NCBI RefSeq assembly: GCF_014858005.1
Contig: NZ_JACYOT010000001.1
Span: 248,001-312,000, forward strand
Origin: Propioniciclava soli
GTDB lineage: Bacteria > Actinomycetota > Actinomycetes > Propionibacteriales > Propionibacteriaceae
DNA length: 64,000 bases
Direction of reading: 5' to 3'
Part shown: in pieces, positions 50,176 to 58,948 of the stretch
Numbering within the stretch: position 1 is the first letter of the stretch
How the letters are laid out: every line of letters starts with the position of its first letter
Position numbers and translations under genes: made by a program
Notes under the pieces: generated by a model
Told to the model about the DNA's origin: nothing
Database searches by the model: none
Seen by the model: only the letters and a program-made list of their open reading frames with translations

Positions 50176-51520
50176 CTAGCCGGCGATCAGTGCCGCCACC
50201 ATCACGAGCGGTAGCGACACGACCGAGGCGATGGACGTCACCGTGGTCATCGTCTTCAGTGCGCCTTGGGTGGTGAGCCCGAGCAGGGACTTGAACATCC
50301 AGAAGAAGTTCGAGTTCACCTGGAGGGCGAACATGGCACCGGAGGCGATGGCCAGGGCGAGGATGACGGGGGCGACGTCCAGTTGGCCGGCGATCGGCGC
50401 GATGATGCCGGCGGCGGTGATGGCACCGACCGACACCTCCGATGGCCAGGTGCAACAGGGCCGCGATGAACCACGCCAGGAGGATCGACACGATGACCGG
50501 GGCGCCGGAGTCCACCGCGAAGAGTCCGCCGAGCAGGTCAGCAAGGCCGGTGGCCTTGATGACCGCGCCGAGCGAGCCGCCGACACCGGTCACCAGCAGG
50601 ATGTCGCCGGTGGTCTTGAGGCCGTCACCGAAGGCGTCCGCCGTTTGCTCGGTACCGACGTAGCGACGGGCCATGACGTAGGCACCGACCAGGCCGAGGA
50701 ACAGGGCCACGTTGGCGTTCCCGAAGAAGGCGATGATGTCGTTGGTGAAGCCGGCGAGCTCAGCGAAGGCGCCGAAGGCGATCAGCAGCAGGGGCACGAT
50801 GATGGGCAGCAGTGAGAGCAACAGCGAGGGACGCCTCGCGCCGCGGGGCAGGGCGTCCGCGGCCTCGACCTCCTCGAGGGCCTCGGAGTGCTCCTCGTCC
50901 TTGGCCGCGTTCCACCAGCCGATGGTCAGCATCCGGCGGAAGATCCAGACGGTGACAAGGGAGGTGATCACCCCGATCACGACGCCGTAGAGCATGTAGA
51001 GCCCCAGCGGCACCGACAGCAAGCCCGCCGTCGAGATGGCTGCCAGCCCCGGGATGACGAACACGTACCCGACGAAAATGCCCGTTCCGAGTGCACCGGC
51101 CAGCCACGCGAGGCCGTTCTTCTCGATGTACCTCGCCGACGAGCGGGCGACCGGAGCGGCGAGCACGACCTGGACATCGACGTAGATGGACGGCGCGATG
51201 GTTGTCAGCGCGAGAGCCAACGCGTAGGGCAGCCTGTTCGCGGGCACGACCCGGACGAGCGCCTCGACCATGACCGTGAACGCCCCCATGCGATGAAGGA
51301 GGGCCCCCATCAGGACGCCGAAGCCGATGAGCAGGCCGATCTTCGTCATGATGTCGCCGAAGCCGGTCGTGATCGCCTCGACGGTCGCGACGAAGCCGGT
51401 GCCCGATGCCAGCCCGAGGTAGAGACAGCCAAGGACGAGCGCGATGATCGGGTCGACCTTGACCCTGATGATGAGGACGATGATCGCGAGGATGGCGATC
51501 ACGGTGTGCAGGGCAATCAT
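50176..51520 (-). pseudogene. GntP-family permease with a frameshift
   Basis: Gluconate:H+ symporter family. The first frame runs from ATG 51520 (GAAGGAG 6 nt upstream) through about 360 residues with 10 or so helices. Near 50432-50440 (after A-W-F-I-A-A-L-L-H-L-A-I-G-G) it goes out of frame into Arg/His-rich nonsense. The proper C-terminus (S-V-G-A-I-T-A-A-G-I-I-A-P-I to a TAG at 50176) continues in another frame, with N-S-N-F-F-W-M-F-K typical of GntP. A one-base insertion in the GGAGGTGTCGG stretch would explain it; sequencing error is possible. Intact length would be about 447 aa. Confidence 0.75.
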
Positions 51521-51867
51521 GGGGGACTCCTTCGGCCGCACCGTTGTGGTTGGCATCAGCGTGCGCCGGGTGGGCCCACGAGAGCACGTGCGTGTTCACC
51601 ATGTGGTCCGGCGTCGCGTCGACGAGCCGGGCAAGCTGTCCCTGGCCGGGACCCCCGTTCAGCCGAGCGCGCGGACGAGCACCGCAGCGGACGCGGCGGC
51701 CCACGCCTGCGGGCGGCAGGAGGCTGGGTAGGGGGCCGGGGCCGCACACGCCCGGTGTTGCGTTGCCTCACGGCCCCCCGCCGCCACAACCGTGTGGTCT
51801 GGTAGCCGCCGTCAAGGTCACCTTCCCCCGAAGAGATCCGCTGGCCCCGCTGGGTCGCCCGGGCAGA
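51521..51867. other. Intergenic region upstream of gntP
   Basis: 347 nt between the KstD-like gene's stop and the GntP start, both on the minus strand. I see no gene. It contains CCACA-ACCG-TGTGG (51784-51797), a 5-bp inverted repeat that could be an operator for a GntR-type regulator, and several GC-rich short stems. The gntP gene therefore probably has its own promoter here. Confidence 0.4.
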
Positions 51868-53571
51868 TTAGTCGGCGGGATGGCCCGCGGCGTCCCGGGC
51901 GGCGATGTAGCCGTAGACCAGCCCCTGGCCGATCGTGGCTCCTGCACCGGGGTAGCAGGCCCCGAACGCGTTGGCTGCAGTGTTCCCGATGGCGTACAGG
52001 CCCTCGACCGGAGACCCGTCGGCGCGCAGGGCCCGGCCCCGCTCGTCCGCCCGAACACCCCCGCAGGTACCGAGGTCGCTGAGCACCACCTTGACCGCAT
52101 AGAGCATGCCGCGCAGGGGTCGCAGGTTCGGGTTGGGGGTGACGGTGGGGTCGCCGTAGTACCGATCGTAGGCGCTCTCCCCGCGATGGTAGTCCTCGTC
52201 GTTGCCGTTGGCGGCGAGCGTGTTGAAGCGCTGCAAGGCCTCCACGAAGGTGCCCTCGGGCAGCCCGGCGGCCCTCGCGAGGGTGGCGGCGTCCGAGCCC
52301 TTGGCGGCGATGCCCGCGTCGTACCACGCCTGGGGGATGGGCATGCGGGGGAACAGGACGCCCGCCATGACGTAGCTGTTGCGGTAGGCCTGGTCGAACA
52401 CGAGCCACATCTGCTCGACGGGGTCGCCGGCCTGCTCGCGGGCCAGGACGCCCTGCCCGAAGGTCATGTAGTCGTCGGCCTCGTTGATGAAGCGGCGTCC
52501 GTACTGGTCGACCATGAACGAGCCGGGCAGTGACCGCTCGGCCAGCAGCACCTGCGGCGCATCCTCTCCCATGGGTGCAACGGCCGGGAACCACCACGAC
52601 TGGTCCATCAGGTCGATGTCGGCGCCGTACCGTTGCGCCAGCTTGATGGCGTCGCCTGTGTTGCCCTCGGCGCCGAGGCTGACGTCGTGGGTGAGGGAGG
52701 GCGACTGGTGGGCCTGCCGCATCTGCAGGTCATGGTCGAAGCCACCGGCCGCGAGGACGACGCCCCGACGGGCCCGGACGCTCATCGTCGTGCCCCGCTG
52801 ATCCAGCACGGCACCTGTCACCCGGGCATCCTCGACGATGAGATCCACCACGGAGGTGTTGGTCCACACCGGGATGCCTGCTCGGATCAGCCCGGAGAAC
52901 AGTCCGGCCGCGAGTGCCTGGCCCCCCGCGGCGTACTCGCGGTGGATCACCAGGCCGCCGACGCCCTGGAGGGCGCGCTTGACGATCCTTGGCAGGGCCT
53001 TGGCCGGCGCCTTGGCCATGAGGTTGAGCCACTTGTAGTCCGCGCCGGTGACCGGCATGGGAATGGGCGCAGCCAGGGGCCCTGGGCGCAAGCGACCGCG
53101 CTCCTCGCCCAAGGCTTCTGTCACGTCGAGCGGTGTGCACTCGCAGGTACGGCCCTGTGAACTCCCGCCCGGGTTCTCCGGGTGGTAGTCGGAGTATCCC
53201 TTGGCCCAGAAGAACTTCATCGGGGTAGTGCGTCCCAGCATCGCGACGGCGGCGGGTCCGTGCTCCAAAAAAGCCAGCCACCGCTGCTCGGGTGTGGTGT
53301 CCCCCACGACCGCGGCGAGATACTCCCGGGCGCGGGCGAGGGAGTCCGCAGCGCCGTCCTCGGCGAGCGCGGGGTTGGCAGGGATCCAGAAGGCTCCGCC
53401 GGAGCGAGCGGTCGATCCGCCCACCGTGCTCGTCTTCTCGACGACGAGCGTGGACAGGCCGAGCTCATGCGCGGCGAGTGCGGCGGCCATGCCAGTGCCG
53501 CTGCCGATGACGAGGAGGTCCACCTCTGTGTCAACGGCTGTGGGGCCGGCGGGGATCGTGGCGGTGTTCAT
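51868..53571 (-). CDS. FAD-binding dehydrogenase, KstD/fumarate-reductase-like
   Basis: 567 aa. FAD motif V-I-G23-S-G25-T-G27, E-K-x-x-x-x-G-G-S-T-A-R-S-G-G at 46 onward, and a C-terminal R-Y-Y-G-D-P-x-V-x-P-N-P, G-T-C-G-G-V, E-G-L-Y-A-I-G-N-T-A and Y-P-G-A-G-A-T-I-G. The overall pattern matches 3-ketosteroid delta-1-dehydrogenases, but the region equivalent to P-G-D-L-G-T-K-G-G reads L-S-D-L-G-T-C-G-G, so a non-steroid enoate or acid substrate is possible. GAAGGAG is 6 nt before ATG 53571. Divergent TetR gene and operator upstream. Confidence 0.82.
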   Translation of the reverse strand: MNTATIPAGPTAVDTEVDLLVIGSGTGMAAALAAHELGLSTLVVEKTSTVGGSTARSGGAFWIPANPALAEDGAADSLARAREYLAAVVGDTTPEQRWLAFLEHGPAAVAMLGRTTPMKFFWAKGYSDYHPENPGGSSQGRTCECTPLDVTEALGEERGRLRPGPLAAPIPMPVTGADYKWLNLMAKAPAKALPRIVKRALQGVGGLVIHREYAAGGQALAAGLFSGLIRAGIPVWTNTSVVDLIVEDARVTGAVLDQRGTTMSVRARRGVVLAAGGFDHDLQMRQAHQSPSLTHDVSLGAEGNTGDAIKLAQRYGADIDLMDQSWWFPAVAPMGEDAPQVLLAERSLPGSFMVDQYGRRFINEADDYMTFGQGVLAREQAGDPVEQMWLVFDQAYRNSYVMAGVLFPRMPIPQAWYDAGIAAKGSDAATLARAAGLPEGTFVEALQRFNTLAANGNDEDYHRGESAYDRYYGDPTVTPNPNLRPLRGMLYAVKVVLSDLGTCGGVRADERGRALRADGSPVEGLYAIGNTAANAFGACYPGAGATIGQGLVYGYIAARDAAGHPAD

Positions 53572-53650
53572 GGCTGGCTCCTTCATGGCTGGGCTTTGCC
53601 GGGGGGGCGCTGACACTGACAACGTGTCCTCGGCCGGATCGTGCTCTCAC

Positions 53651-53668
53651 ACTAGCCGATCGGCTAGT
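53651..53668. promoter_or_regulatory. Perfect 18-bp operator palindrome
   Basis: ACTAGCCGATCGGCTAGT is fully self-complementary. It sits in the 149-nt gap between the divergent KstD-like and TetR genes. A GGCTAGT half-site follows at 53684-53690. A TetR dimer binding here would control both directions. Confidence 0.8.
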
Positions 53669-53720
53669 TTGGGCAACACGGTTGGCTAGTCGGAGCGACA
53701 CAACGAGGGAAGGGGTCCTC

Positions 53721-54314
53721 ATGCCAGGAAGTGGCGGCCCGGCGGCCCGCGGCCAGGTGGTCGCGGCCGCTGAAGAACTTTTCGCCGTTCAAGGGGTGGC
53801 GGGCACCTCCCTGCAGAACATCGCCGACTGCCTCGGCGTGACGAAGGCGGCCGTCTACCACCACTTCCGCACGAAGGCAGCCATCGTATTCGCCGTCCTG
53901 CACCCAGCCATGGACGGGCTCGCGACGCTTCTCCGCGTGGTTGAGGGTCACGATGACCCCGTTCGACGCACCGAGGCTGCCGTGGTCGCATTGGCCGACC
54001 AGGCTGTCGTCCACCGACGGCTCTACGGACTGCTCCTGGGTGACGTGACCGTCGGGCAGCTGATCAGCGACGACGCCGAGATTGCCGGTCTTTTCCACCA
54101 GCTCCATGACGTCCTCGCTGGCGCGTCTGCAGGTACGGACGCCTCGCTGGTCCGCGTGTCGGTGTTCCTCTCCGGCCTCATGGGCCCCGCCGTTGACCCT
54201 CGTTGCGCGCAGGTCGAGGACGTCGCGCTGCGCAGGGAGCTCGTCCAGATCGGCAGAGCCCTCTTGGTCCCCCCGTCCGCGGCGAGCGGGACGCCGAACG
54301 CGCCAGTCCGGTGA
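53721..54314 (+). CDS. TetR-family regulator
   Basis: 197 aa. N-terminal HTH with T-S-L-Q-N-I-A-D-C-L-G-V-T-K-A-A-V-Y-H-H-F-R-T-K, the strict TetR/AcrR consensus. ATG 53721 has GGAAGGGG upstream. Divergently placed to the KstD-like gene with a perfect palindrome between, so it probably represses that enzyme, itself and perhaps the permease. Ligand unknown; steroid- or acid-like ligands are typical for regulators of KstD genes. Confidence 0.87.
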   Translation: MPGSGGPAARGQVVAAAEELFAVQGVAGTSLQNIADCLGVTKAAVYHHFRTKAAIVFAVLHPAMDGLATLLRVVEGHDDPVRRTEAAVVALADQAVVHRRLYGLLLGDVTVGQLISDDAEIAGLFHQLHDVLAGASAGTDASLVRVSVFLSGLMGPAVDPRCAQVEDVALRRELVQIGRALLVPPSAASGTPNAPVR

Positions 54315-54346
54315 GTGGGCGGATCTCGAAGTGAACGACATCGAAC

Positions 54347-54366
54347 GGTAAACTAGCGCGTGCTAG
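54347..54366 (+). promoter_or_regulatory. Promoter and CTAGC-N4-GCTAG dyad before the lipoprotein gene
   Basis: CTAGC (54353-54357), GCGT, GCTAG (54362-54366). The arms equal the core of the 53651-53668 palindrome (CTAGC-N6-GCTAG) but the spacing is 2 nt shorter. TAAACT at 54347-54352 is a candidate -10 directly upstream, so the dyad would lie at the transcription start. Confidence 0.45.
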
Positions 54367-54395
54367 CAATCCTTCGGCGAGGAAGGGGAATCTCC

Positions 54396-56135
54396 ATGGG
54401 GCAGCGTCGCGCGAGGCGGGCGTGCGTGGGTGGAGTGCTGCTGGGACTGGTCGTGGCCGTCCCGGCCTGCAGTGCCGGCGAGACGGCGGGTCCGCCCGCC
54501 GAACCGACGCTGGTGCCGACCGCGACGGCGCCAGCGACCTCGGTCGAGCTGACGGGGGCGAGCACGCTGGTGGTGAACGACCCTGACGCGGTGGGCGAGG
54601 TCGGTGATGAGCGGTTGTCCCTGACCGAAGCGCTCCAGCTGGCCTCCGGAGCGCTGGGCGACGGCACCCTGTCCGCGGCCGAACGAGCCCAGCTCGACGG
54701 GGTCCCGGGGGCTGGCAGTGGCGACGAGATCCGATTCGACGTCGACGGTGGGCGGATTGAGGTGCCCGAGCAGACGGTCCCCTGGGGCTTCGAGTGGGAG
54801 CCGGCACCTGCGGAGACGCGCCTGCCGCGGCGGGAGAACAACACGGGCGACCGCATCGTCGGTGGGGGAGTCATCATCGCGAACGGGCCCGTCGACGGCC
54901 CCATTGGTGGCCTGGCCCTCAAGGTGTCGAGTTCCGATGTGTCCGTCGAGGGCGTCACCTTCGAGCGCTTCGCGCAGATGGTGAGCATCCAGCCCGTCGG
55001 GGCCGGTGAGCTCACCGGAGTCACGCTGGCCGACAACGCGTTTCTCAATGGCGGGGGGATCGACATCACGGCCACCGCTGTCGATGGCTCGAAGAGCACC
55101 GTCTCTGCTGTGACGATCACGGGCAACGACATCTTCGGGCCCCCCGAGTTCGGGGAGACCTTCCCCCGGAAGATCCACAGTGCGGTCGGCGGAAACGCGG
55201 CGCTGCTCACCGCCTCGGACCGAGCTGGCGCCGCCACGATTCGTGGGCTCTCCCTGACCGACAACGATGTCCGGGGATTCCAGGGCGGGTTCACCATCGC
55301 AGCCCTCCAGTCCCGAGGGGGCAATGCCCGCGGGGCACTCGACGGCCTGGTGATCGAGGGCAACACGATCGCGATGCCCGAAGGCGCTGGCGATCCGGCG
55401 GTCTACATCTGGGGAGCGGTGAACATGGACGGGCACGTGACCGACGTGACGGTTCGAGACGTGCGCATCGCCGAAAACCAGATCGCCGGCAACGGGTACG
55501 TGGTGCTCGTCGCCGGAGTTGAGCACCTCCTCCAAGGCAACACCAGGTCCGACAGCGTCGCCCTGGACGGGATCGAGCTCGAGGGAAATGAGATCTCCGC
55601 CGTCGAGACATGCGACGTCGGCATCCTGCTTGCCGGTGCCTTCACCGAGATGGGTGGCGGGCCGGGTGAGGGCATCGCGGTGCGTGACGCGTCCATCACG
55701 GGCAACACCGCCCACGGCTGCACCACAGGCATCCTGGCCACGCCCGTGCTGAACTGGGGGACGGCGGGGGTTAGCAAGTCCAACACGATCGAGGGGTTGG
55801 AGATCCGGGGCAACCGTGCGGGCGGAGCGGTGCACGAGGTCGTGGTCGCGGGCGGGACGCTCTATGCGACGGACGCCAACTTCTTCGACGCCGGTGACGC
55901 TGGGGTGGAGCAGAACGAGATCCGCGGGCTGACGATCCAAAGCCCGTCCGGTGGGCAGGGAGCCGTGCTCGTCGCGGGTGGACTGGGCTGGGGGCCAGCG
56001 AGGGGCTCGGTCACGGGCAACGCCGTCTCGGTCACGGCCGTCGACGTCCCGGGCGCGTGCACCACGCAGGAGGACGTGTCATTCGACTCACGCGCCACCG
56101 TCACGGGCAACGTTCTGAACGGGGTGGGCTGCTGA
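54396..56135 (+). CDS. Lipoprotein with right-handed beta-helix
   Basis: 579 aa. Type II signal peptide with lipobox V-P-A-C (Cys about 27), a Pro/Thr/Ala linker, then from about 60 an array of irregular repeats with N-x-I, I-x-G-N and V-x-G-N steps (for example V-T-I-T-G-N-D-I, L-T-D-N-D-V), typical of parallel beta-helices such as polysaccharide lyases or depolymerases. Catalytic residues cannot be assigned. ATG 54396 has GGAAGGGG 8 nt upstream. Last gene of the island before the tRNA remnant. Confidence 0.75.
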   Translation: MGQRRARRACVGGVLLGLVVAVPACSAGETAGPPAEPTLVPTATAPATSVELTGASTLVVNDPDAVGEVGDERLSLTEALQLASGALGDGTLSAAERAQLDGVPGAGSGDEIRFDVDGGRIEVPEQTVPWGFEWEPAPAETRLPRRENNTGDRIVGGGVIIANGPVDGPIGGLALKVSSSDVSVEGVTFERFAQMVSIQPVGAGELTGVTLADNAFLNGGGIDITATAVDGSKSTVSAVTITGNDIFGPPEFGETFPRKIHSAVGGNAALLTASDRAGAATIRGLSLTDNDVRGFQGGFTIAALQSRGGNARGALDGLVIEGNTIAMPEGAGDPAVYIWGAVNMDGHVTDVTVRDVRIAENQIAGNGYVVLVAGVEHLLQGNTRSDSVALDGIELEGNEISAVETCDVGILLAGAFTEMGGGPGEGIAVRDASITGNTAHGCTTGILATPVLNWGTAGVSKSNTIEGLEIRGNRAGGAVHEVVVAGGTLYATDANFFDAGDAGVEQNEIRGLTIQSPSGGQGAVLVAGGLGWGPARGSVTGNAVSVTAVDVPGACTTQEDVSFDSRATVTGNVLNGVGC

Positions 56136-56159
56136 CCAGCGGGATCGCCGCATCGATGC

Positions 56160-56198
56160 CGGATCAGCAGGTGGGGGGTCGAATCCCCCCGAGCGCGC
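56160..56198. repeat. tRNA-Arg 3'-end copy (candidate att site)
   Basis: 39 nt that match 49739-49778 of the tRNA-Arg except for a T-to-G change, one missing base near the T-loop and one base in the T-stem. It begins at the anticodon-proximal CGGATCAGCAGG and runs through the acceptor GAGCGCGC. The 5' half of a tRNA is absent, so this is not a functional gene. Confidence 0.75.
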
Positions 56199-56303
56199 AC
56201 TCACGCAGCAGTGCCCGGCACCAGAGGATCCGGTGGGTGCACAACCTGCGCCTGGGCGGGGCTTGTCTCGATGTTGCCGCTCGACCAGGCCTTGGCTTCG
56301 GCG

Positions 56304-56696
56304 CTACGAGCCCTGCGCGATGAGACGGATCTCGGCGTGGTGACCGCTGGTGGCGAGTTTCGCGTCGCAGGTGAGCAGTGGCGACCCGAGCGCTTCGGCC
56401 AGGGCCAGGTAGCTGGCGTCGTAGCTGGTGAACTGATGGCGCAGCTGCCAGATCCTCTCAGCCAACCCGGCGATCTCGTACCGGTGAATCGTCAGGGCGA
56501 AGTAGTCCTCGCGAGCCCGGTCCGCGTCCAGTGGATTGAGCTTGTGAGCCAAGGTGAGGCCGCGCAACACGGACAACACCTCGACATCCAGAAGGTGTGG
56601 GGCATACAGGTCTCCGCCGAGAGCCTCGAACAGCGCCGCGTCCGCATCGCGCCCGACCAGCGCCTCGACCATGGCCGAGGCGTCAACGACGATCAC
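56304..56696 (-). CDS. PIN-domain toxin (VapC-like)
   Basis: 130 aa RNase toxin. Acidic metal site: D5 (I-V-V-D-A-S), E39 (D-V-E-V-L), D93 (S-Y-D-A-S-Y) and D111 (T-C-D-A-K-L). GTG 56696 overlaps the antitoxin stop by 4 nt, the usual antitoxin-first arrangement. VapC-type toxins cut tRNA or rRNA. Located 106 nt from the tRNA-Arg fragment. Confidence 0.88.
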   Translation of the reverse strand: MIVVDASAMVEALVGRDADAALFEALGGDLYAPHLLDVEVLSVLRGLTLAHKLNPLDADRAREDYFALTIHRYEIAGLAERIWQLRHQFTSYDASYLALAEALGSPLLTCDAKLATSGHHAEIRLIAQGS

Positions 56697-56920
56697 GGGC
56701 GGCTGTTCTCGACCGCGGCCACGATCTCGGCTCTGCTCGGACCCTCGGCGCGATCCCTGGCGCGAAGTCGAGCGGCCACGTCCTCGTTGGTGGGGCGGGC
56801 GGCGATCCTGGCCAGCTCCGCTGCCACATAGGAGGACAGCGACGTGCCCTGCGCAGCGGCGCGTTCCTTCAGTGTCGCGGCCACAGCCTCGGGGACGTCG
56901 CGGATGTACAGGATGGTCAC
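56693..56920 (-). CDS. RHH antitoxin (FitA/VapB-like)
   Basis: 75 aa. A short ribbon (T-I-L-Y-I-R-D-V-P) and two helices (V-A-A-T-L-K-E-R-A-A and S-L-S-S-Y-V-A-A-E-L) form a ribbon-helix-helix domain; the C-terminal R-A-E-I-V-A-A-V-E part would wrap the toxin. GTG 56920. TGCTAGCA at 56928-56935, a perfect palindrome just upstream, is a candidate operator for autorepression. Confidence 0.82.
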   Translation of the reverse strand: MTILYIRDVPEAVAATLKERAAAQGTSLSSYVAAELARIAARPTNEDVAARLRARDRAEGPSRAEIVAAVENSRP

Positions 56921-57000
56921 GCCTTCATGCTAGCAGTCTGCAAGCACTGCGTTCGGTGCCGGACGGTGAGCGGCAGATCATGGACACCGCGGGGGTGCTG

Positions 57001-57495
57001 TCAAGGACTAGGGGTTGACGGCCCGGACACCGCCTCGACCGCAGCGCGGATCGGCTCGATGTCGATCTTCCTCTGCTGCTGCATGGCCCTGTTCGCTGCG
57101 CGTGCCCGTGCGGGATCGGGGTCGCTCACCAGGTCCAGCAGCTCCTGGGGGGACACCTGCCAACTCAACCCGTAACGGTCGGTGAGCCAGCCGCAGGCCA
57201 TCTCTGAGCCACCCTCGAGGAGGGCTTCGTAGATCCGGTCTGATTCCTCCTGGGAGTCCGTGCGGACCTCGATCGAGACGGCGGGGCTCAACTCATCAGG
57301 CAGGCCCTGCATCACGGTGAAGGTCTGGCTGCCGAGCGTGAACCCCACGAGCAGCGCGGTCCCGGGTTCTCCGCCCGTGACCTCGCTGTGCGGGAGGACC
57401 ACCGTTCTCCTGAGATCCGGCAGGATCGAGGCGTAGTGGTCGACGATCTCCTCAAGATTGCCCTGGAACGACAGGACGGTTCCGTAGCGCGTCAC
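57001..57495 (-). CDS. VOC-family (PhnB-like) protein
   Basis: 164 aa. Glyoxalase/PhnB-type fold with F-Q-G-N-L-E-E-I-V-x-H-Y at the N-terminus and G-W-L-T-D-R-Y-G-L-S-W-Q-V-S-P at the end, like the 3-demethylubiquinone-methyltransferase-like VOC group. GTG 57495 has GAAGGAG about 5-6 nt upstream; earlier starts would give a low-complexity extension. Substrate unknown. Confidence 0.82.
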   Translation of the reverse strand: MTRYGTVLSFQGNLEEIVDHYASILPDLRRTVVLPHSEVTGGEPGTALLVGFTLGSQTFTVMQGLPDELSPAVSIEVRTDSQEESDRIYEALLEGGSEMACGWLTDRYGLSWQVSPQELLDLVSDPDPARARAANRAMQQQRKIDIEPIRAAVEAVSGPSTPSP

Positions 57496-57710
57496 CGTGA
57501 CTCCTTCTCCGTGCGGCTCCCCCGACGTGGCGCCGGCCCGTGTTCGAGCAACTCCAGTGTGAACGGACCGGCGTCGCTGGTCCAGGCCGTGGCGGGCATC
57601 GGTGGCGCGCGAGCGCCCGGGCCCCGCACCCACGAGTGCGGTGGGTCATGTATCACCAGTGTCGTGCGGGTGCTCCTTGGGGGTGGGCCAAGGACCACAG
57701 GAGGACTCCG

Positions 57711-58838
57711 ATGACCACTGCACTGCACGCTCGCGCCTGCGCCGCGCTCACCGCGGTCGCTCTGGCAGCCTTGGTGCAGCCAGCCCTCGCCGCCGATGAT
57801 CAGCCGTACACCGTCGTGGCCTCCGGGCTGAACAGCCCCCGCCACCTCTCCTTCGCACGCAACGGTGACCTCTACATCGCCGAGTCCGGGGCGCCCTCGG
57901 CCGACGCGGGTGCGTGCGCGGATCACCCCGAGTTCGGGGAGGTCTGCCTCGCACACACCTCGTCCATCACGCTGCTGGACCGCACCGGCCGGCAGTCGCG
58001 CCCCGTCACCGGGTTGCCCGCCATTGTCAACGCGGACGGCGAGGCGACGGGCGCCTCCGACGTCGTCGCCCTCGGCACGACCCTCACGGTGGCGATGGGG
58101 CTCGGCGGGACGCCTGAGCTCAGGTCGCTGCTCGGCAGCGATGCGGATCTTCTCGGCACCGTCGTCGAGGTGAAGACGAGAGGTGGGCGGCAGCGCACGT
58201 CCGTGCTGGCCGATCTGGCGCGCTATGAAGCCGACCGGGACCCGGACGCCGCCGGCGCGGACAGCAACCCGGTCGACGTCGTCCGCGACCGCAGCCACGT
58301 CCTCACCGTCGATGCCGGGGGCAACAGCGTCCTGCGACTCACCGGGCCGCGGCGCGGCGTCCGCGAGTTCGCCGTGTTCGACGAGCCGGTGCTCATGGAT
58401 CCGCCCCCGATTCCCGGACCGCCCCCAGGCTGGCCCACCCCCTTCCCCGCACAGTCGGTGCCCACCGCGGTCGCCCAGGGGCCCGATGGCGCCTGGTATG
58501 TCTCCGAGCTCACCGGCTTCCCGTTCCAACCGGGCAAGGCGACGATCTGGCGCATCGCCCGCGACGGGTCGCGCACCGCGTACGCCACCGGCCTGACCAC
58601 GGTGACCGACCTGGCTTGGGACCGCGGCACGCTCTATGCCGTGCAGATCTCCGACGCCGGTCTGCTGAGCGGGGTCCAGGGCTCGCTGGTGCGCGTGGAC
58701 CGATCCGGGGCCCACCAGACCGTGGTCGGTGACCTGTTCGCCCCCTACGGCGTGGCCATCCGCCGGGGGCAGGCCTACGTCACCACGGGATCCGTGGCGC
58801 CGGGAGCCGGCCAGGTCATCCAGGTCGCGCTGCGCTGA
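57711..58838 (+). CDS. Secreted ScyD/ScyE-family protein
   Basis: 375 aa. Signal peptide ending near A-L-A (about 27), then a six-bladed propeller-like body with repeated G-D-L-Y-I-A-E, V-A-M-G-L-G-G and G-x-W-Y-V-S-E-L-T-G-F-P-F. The family was named after cyanobacterial scytonemin cluster proteins but is common as extracellular sensors or binding proteins in actinobacteria. AGGAGG precedes ATG 57711. No scytonemin genes are nearby. Confidence 0.82.
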   Translation: MTTALHARACAALTAVALAALVQPALAADDQPYTVVASGLNSPRHLSFARNGDLYIAESGAPSADAGACADHPEFGEVCLAHTSSITLLDRTGRQSRPVTGLPAIVNADGEATGASDVVALGTTLTVAMGLGGTPELRSLLGSDADLLGTVVEVKTRGGRQRTSVLADLARYEADRDPDAAGADSNPVDVVRDRSHVLTVDAGGNSVLRLTGPRRGVREFAVFDEPVLMDPPPIPGPPPGWPTPFPAQSVPTAVAQGPDGAWYVSELTGFPFQPGKATIWRIARDGSRTAYATGLTTVTDLAWDRGTLYAVQISDAGLLSGVQGSLVRVDRSGAHQTVVGDLFAPYGVAIRRGQAYVTTGSVAPGAGQVIQVALR

Positions 58839-58948
58839 AGCCTCCTTCGCCGTCCCCCGCCGGTCTCACGTCGAGGTCGGCATGCGCCACGCACCGGTGA
58901 GGTCGCCGCGCCACCGTGCCCGGGACGCGGCGACCCCCTCGGCCGGCG

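Larger units (their letters stand above)
49705..56198. mobile_element. Putative tRNA-Arg-borne genomic island
   Basis: The tRNA-Arg gene at the left and a 39-nt near-copy of its 3' end at the right (56160-56198) frame about 6.4 kb. Inside are a symmetric repeat array, a frameshifted GntP permease, a KstD-like flavoprotein, a TetR regulator and a beta-helix lipoprotein. No integrase is found in this interval, so it may be a remnant or have used an enzyme encoded elsewhere. The right copy is imperfect, suggesting an old event or a different donor tRNA. Confidence 0.5.

Noticed and set aside
56160-56198. A second tRNA-Arg gene
   Set aside because: Only the 3' half is present; there is no matching 5' acceptor, D-arm or anticodon stem upstream.
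57711-58838. Scytonemin biosynthesis
   Set aside because: The ScyD/ScyE family name is historical; no other scytonemin gene is present.
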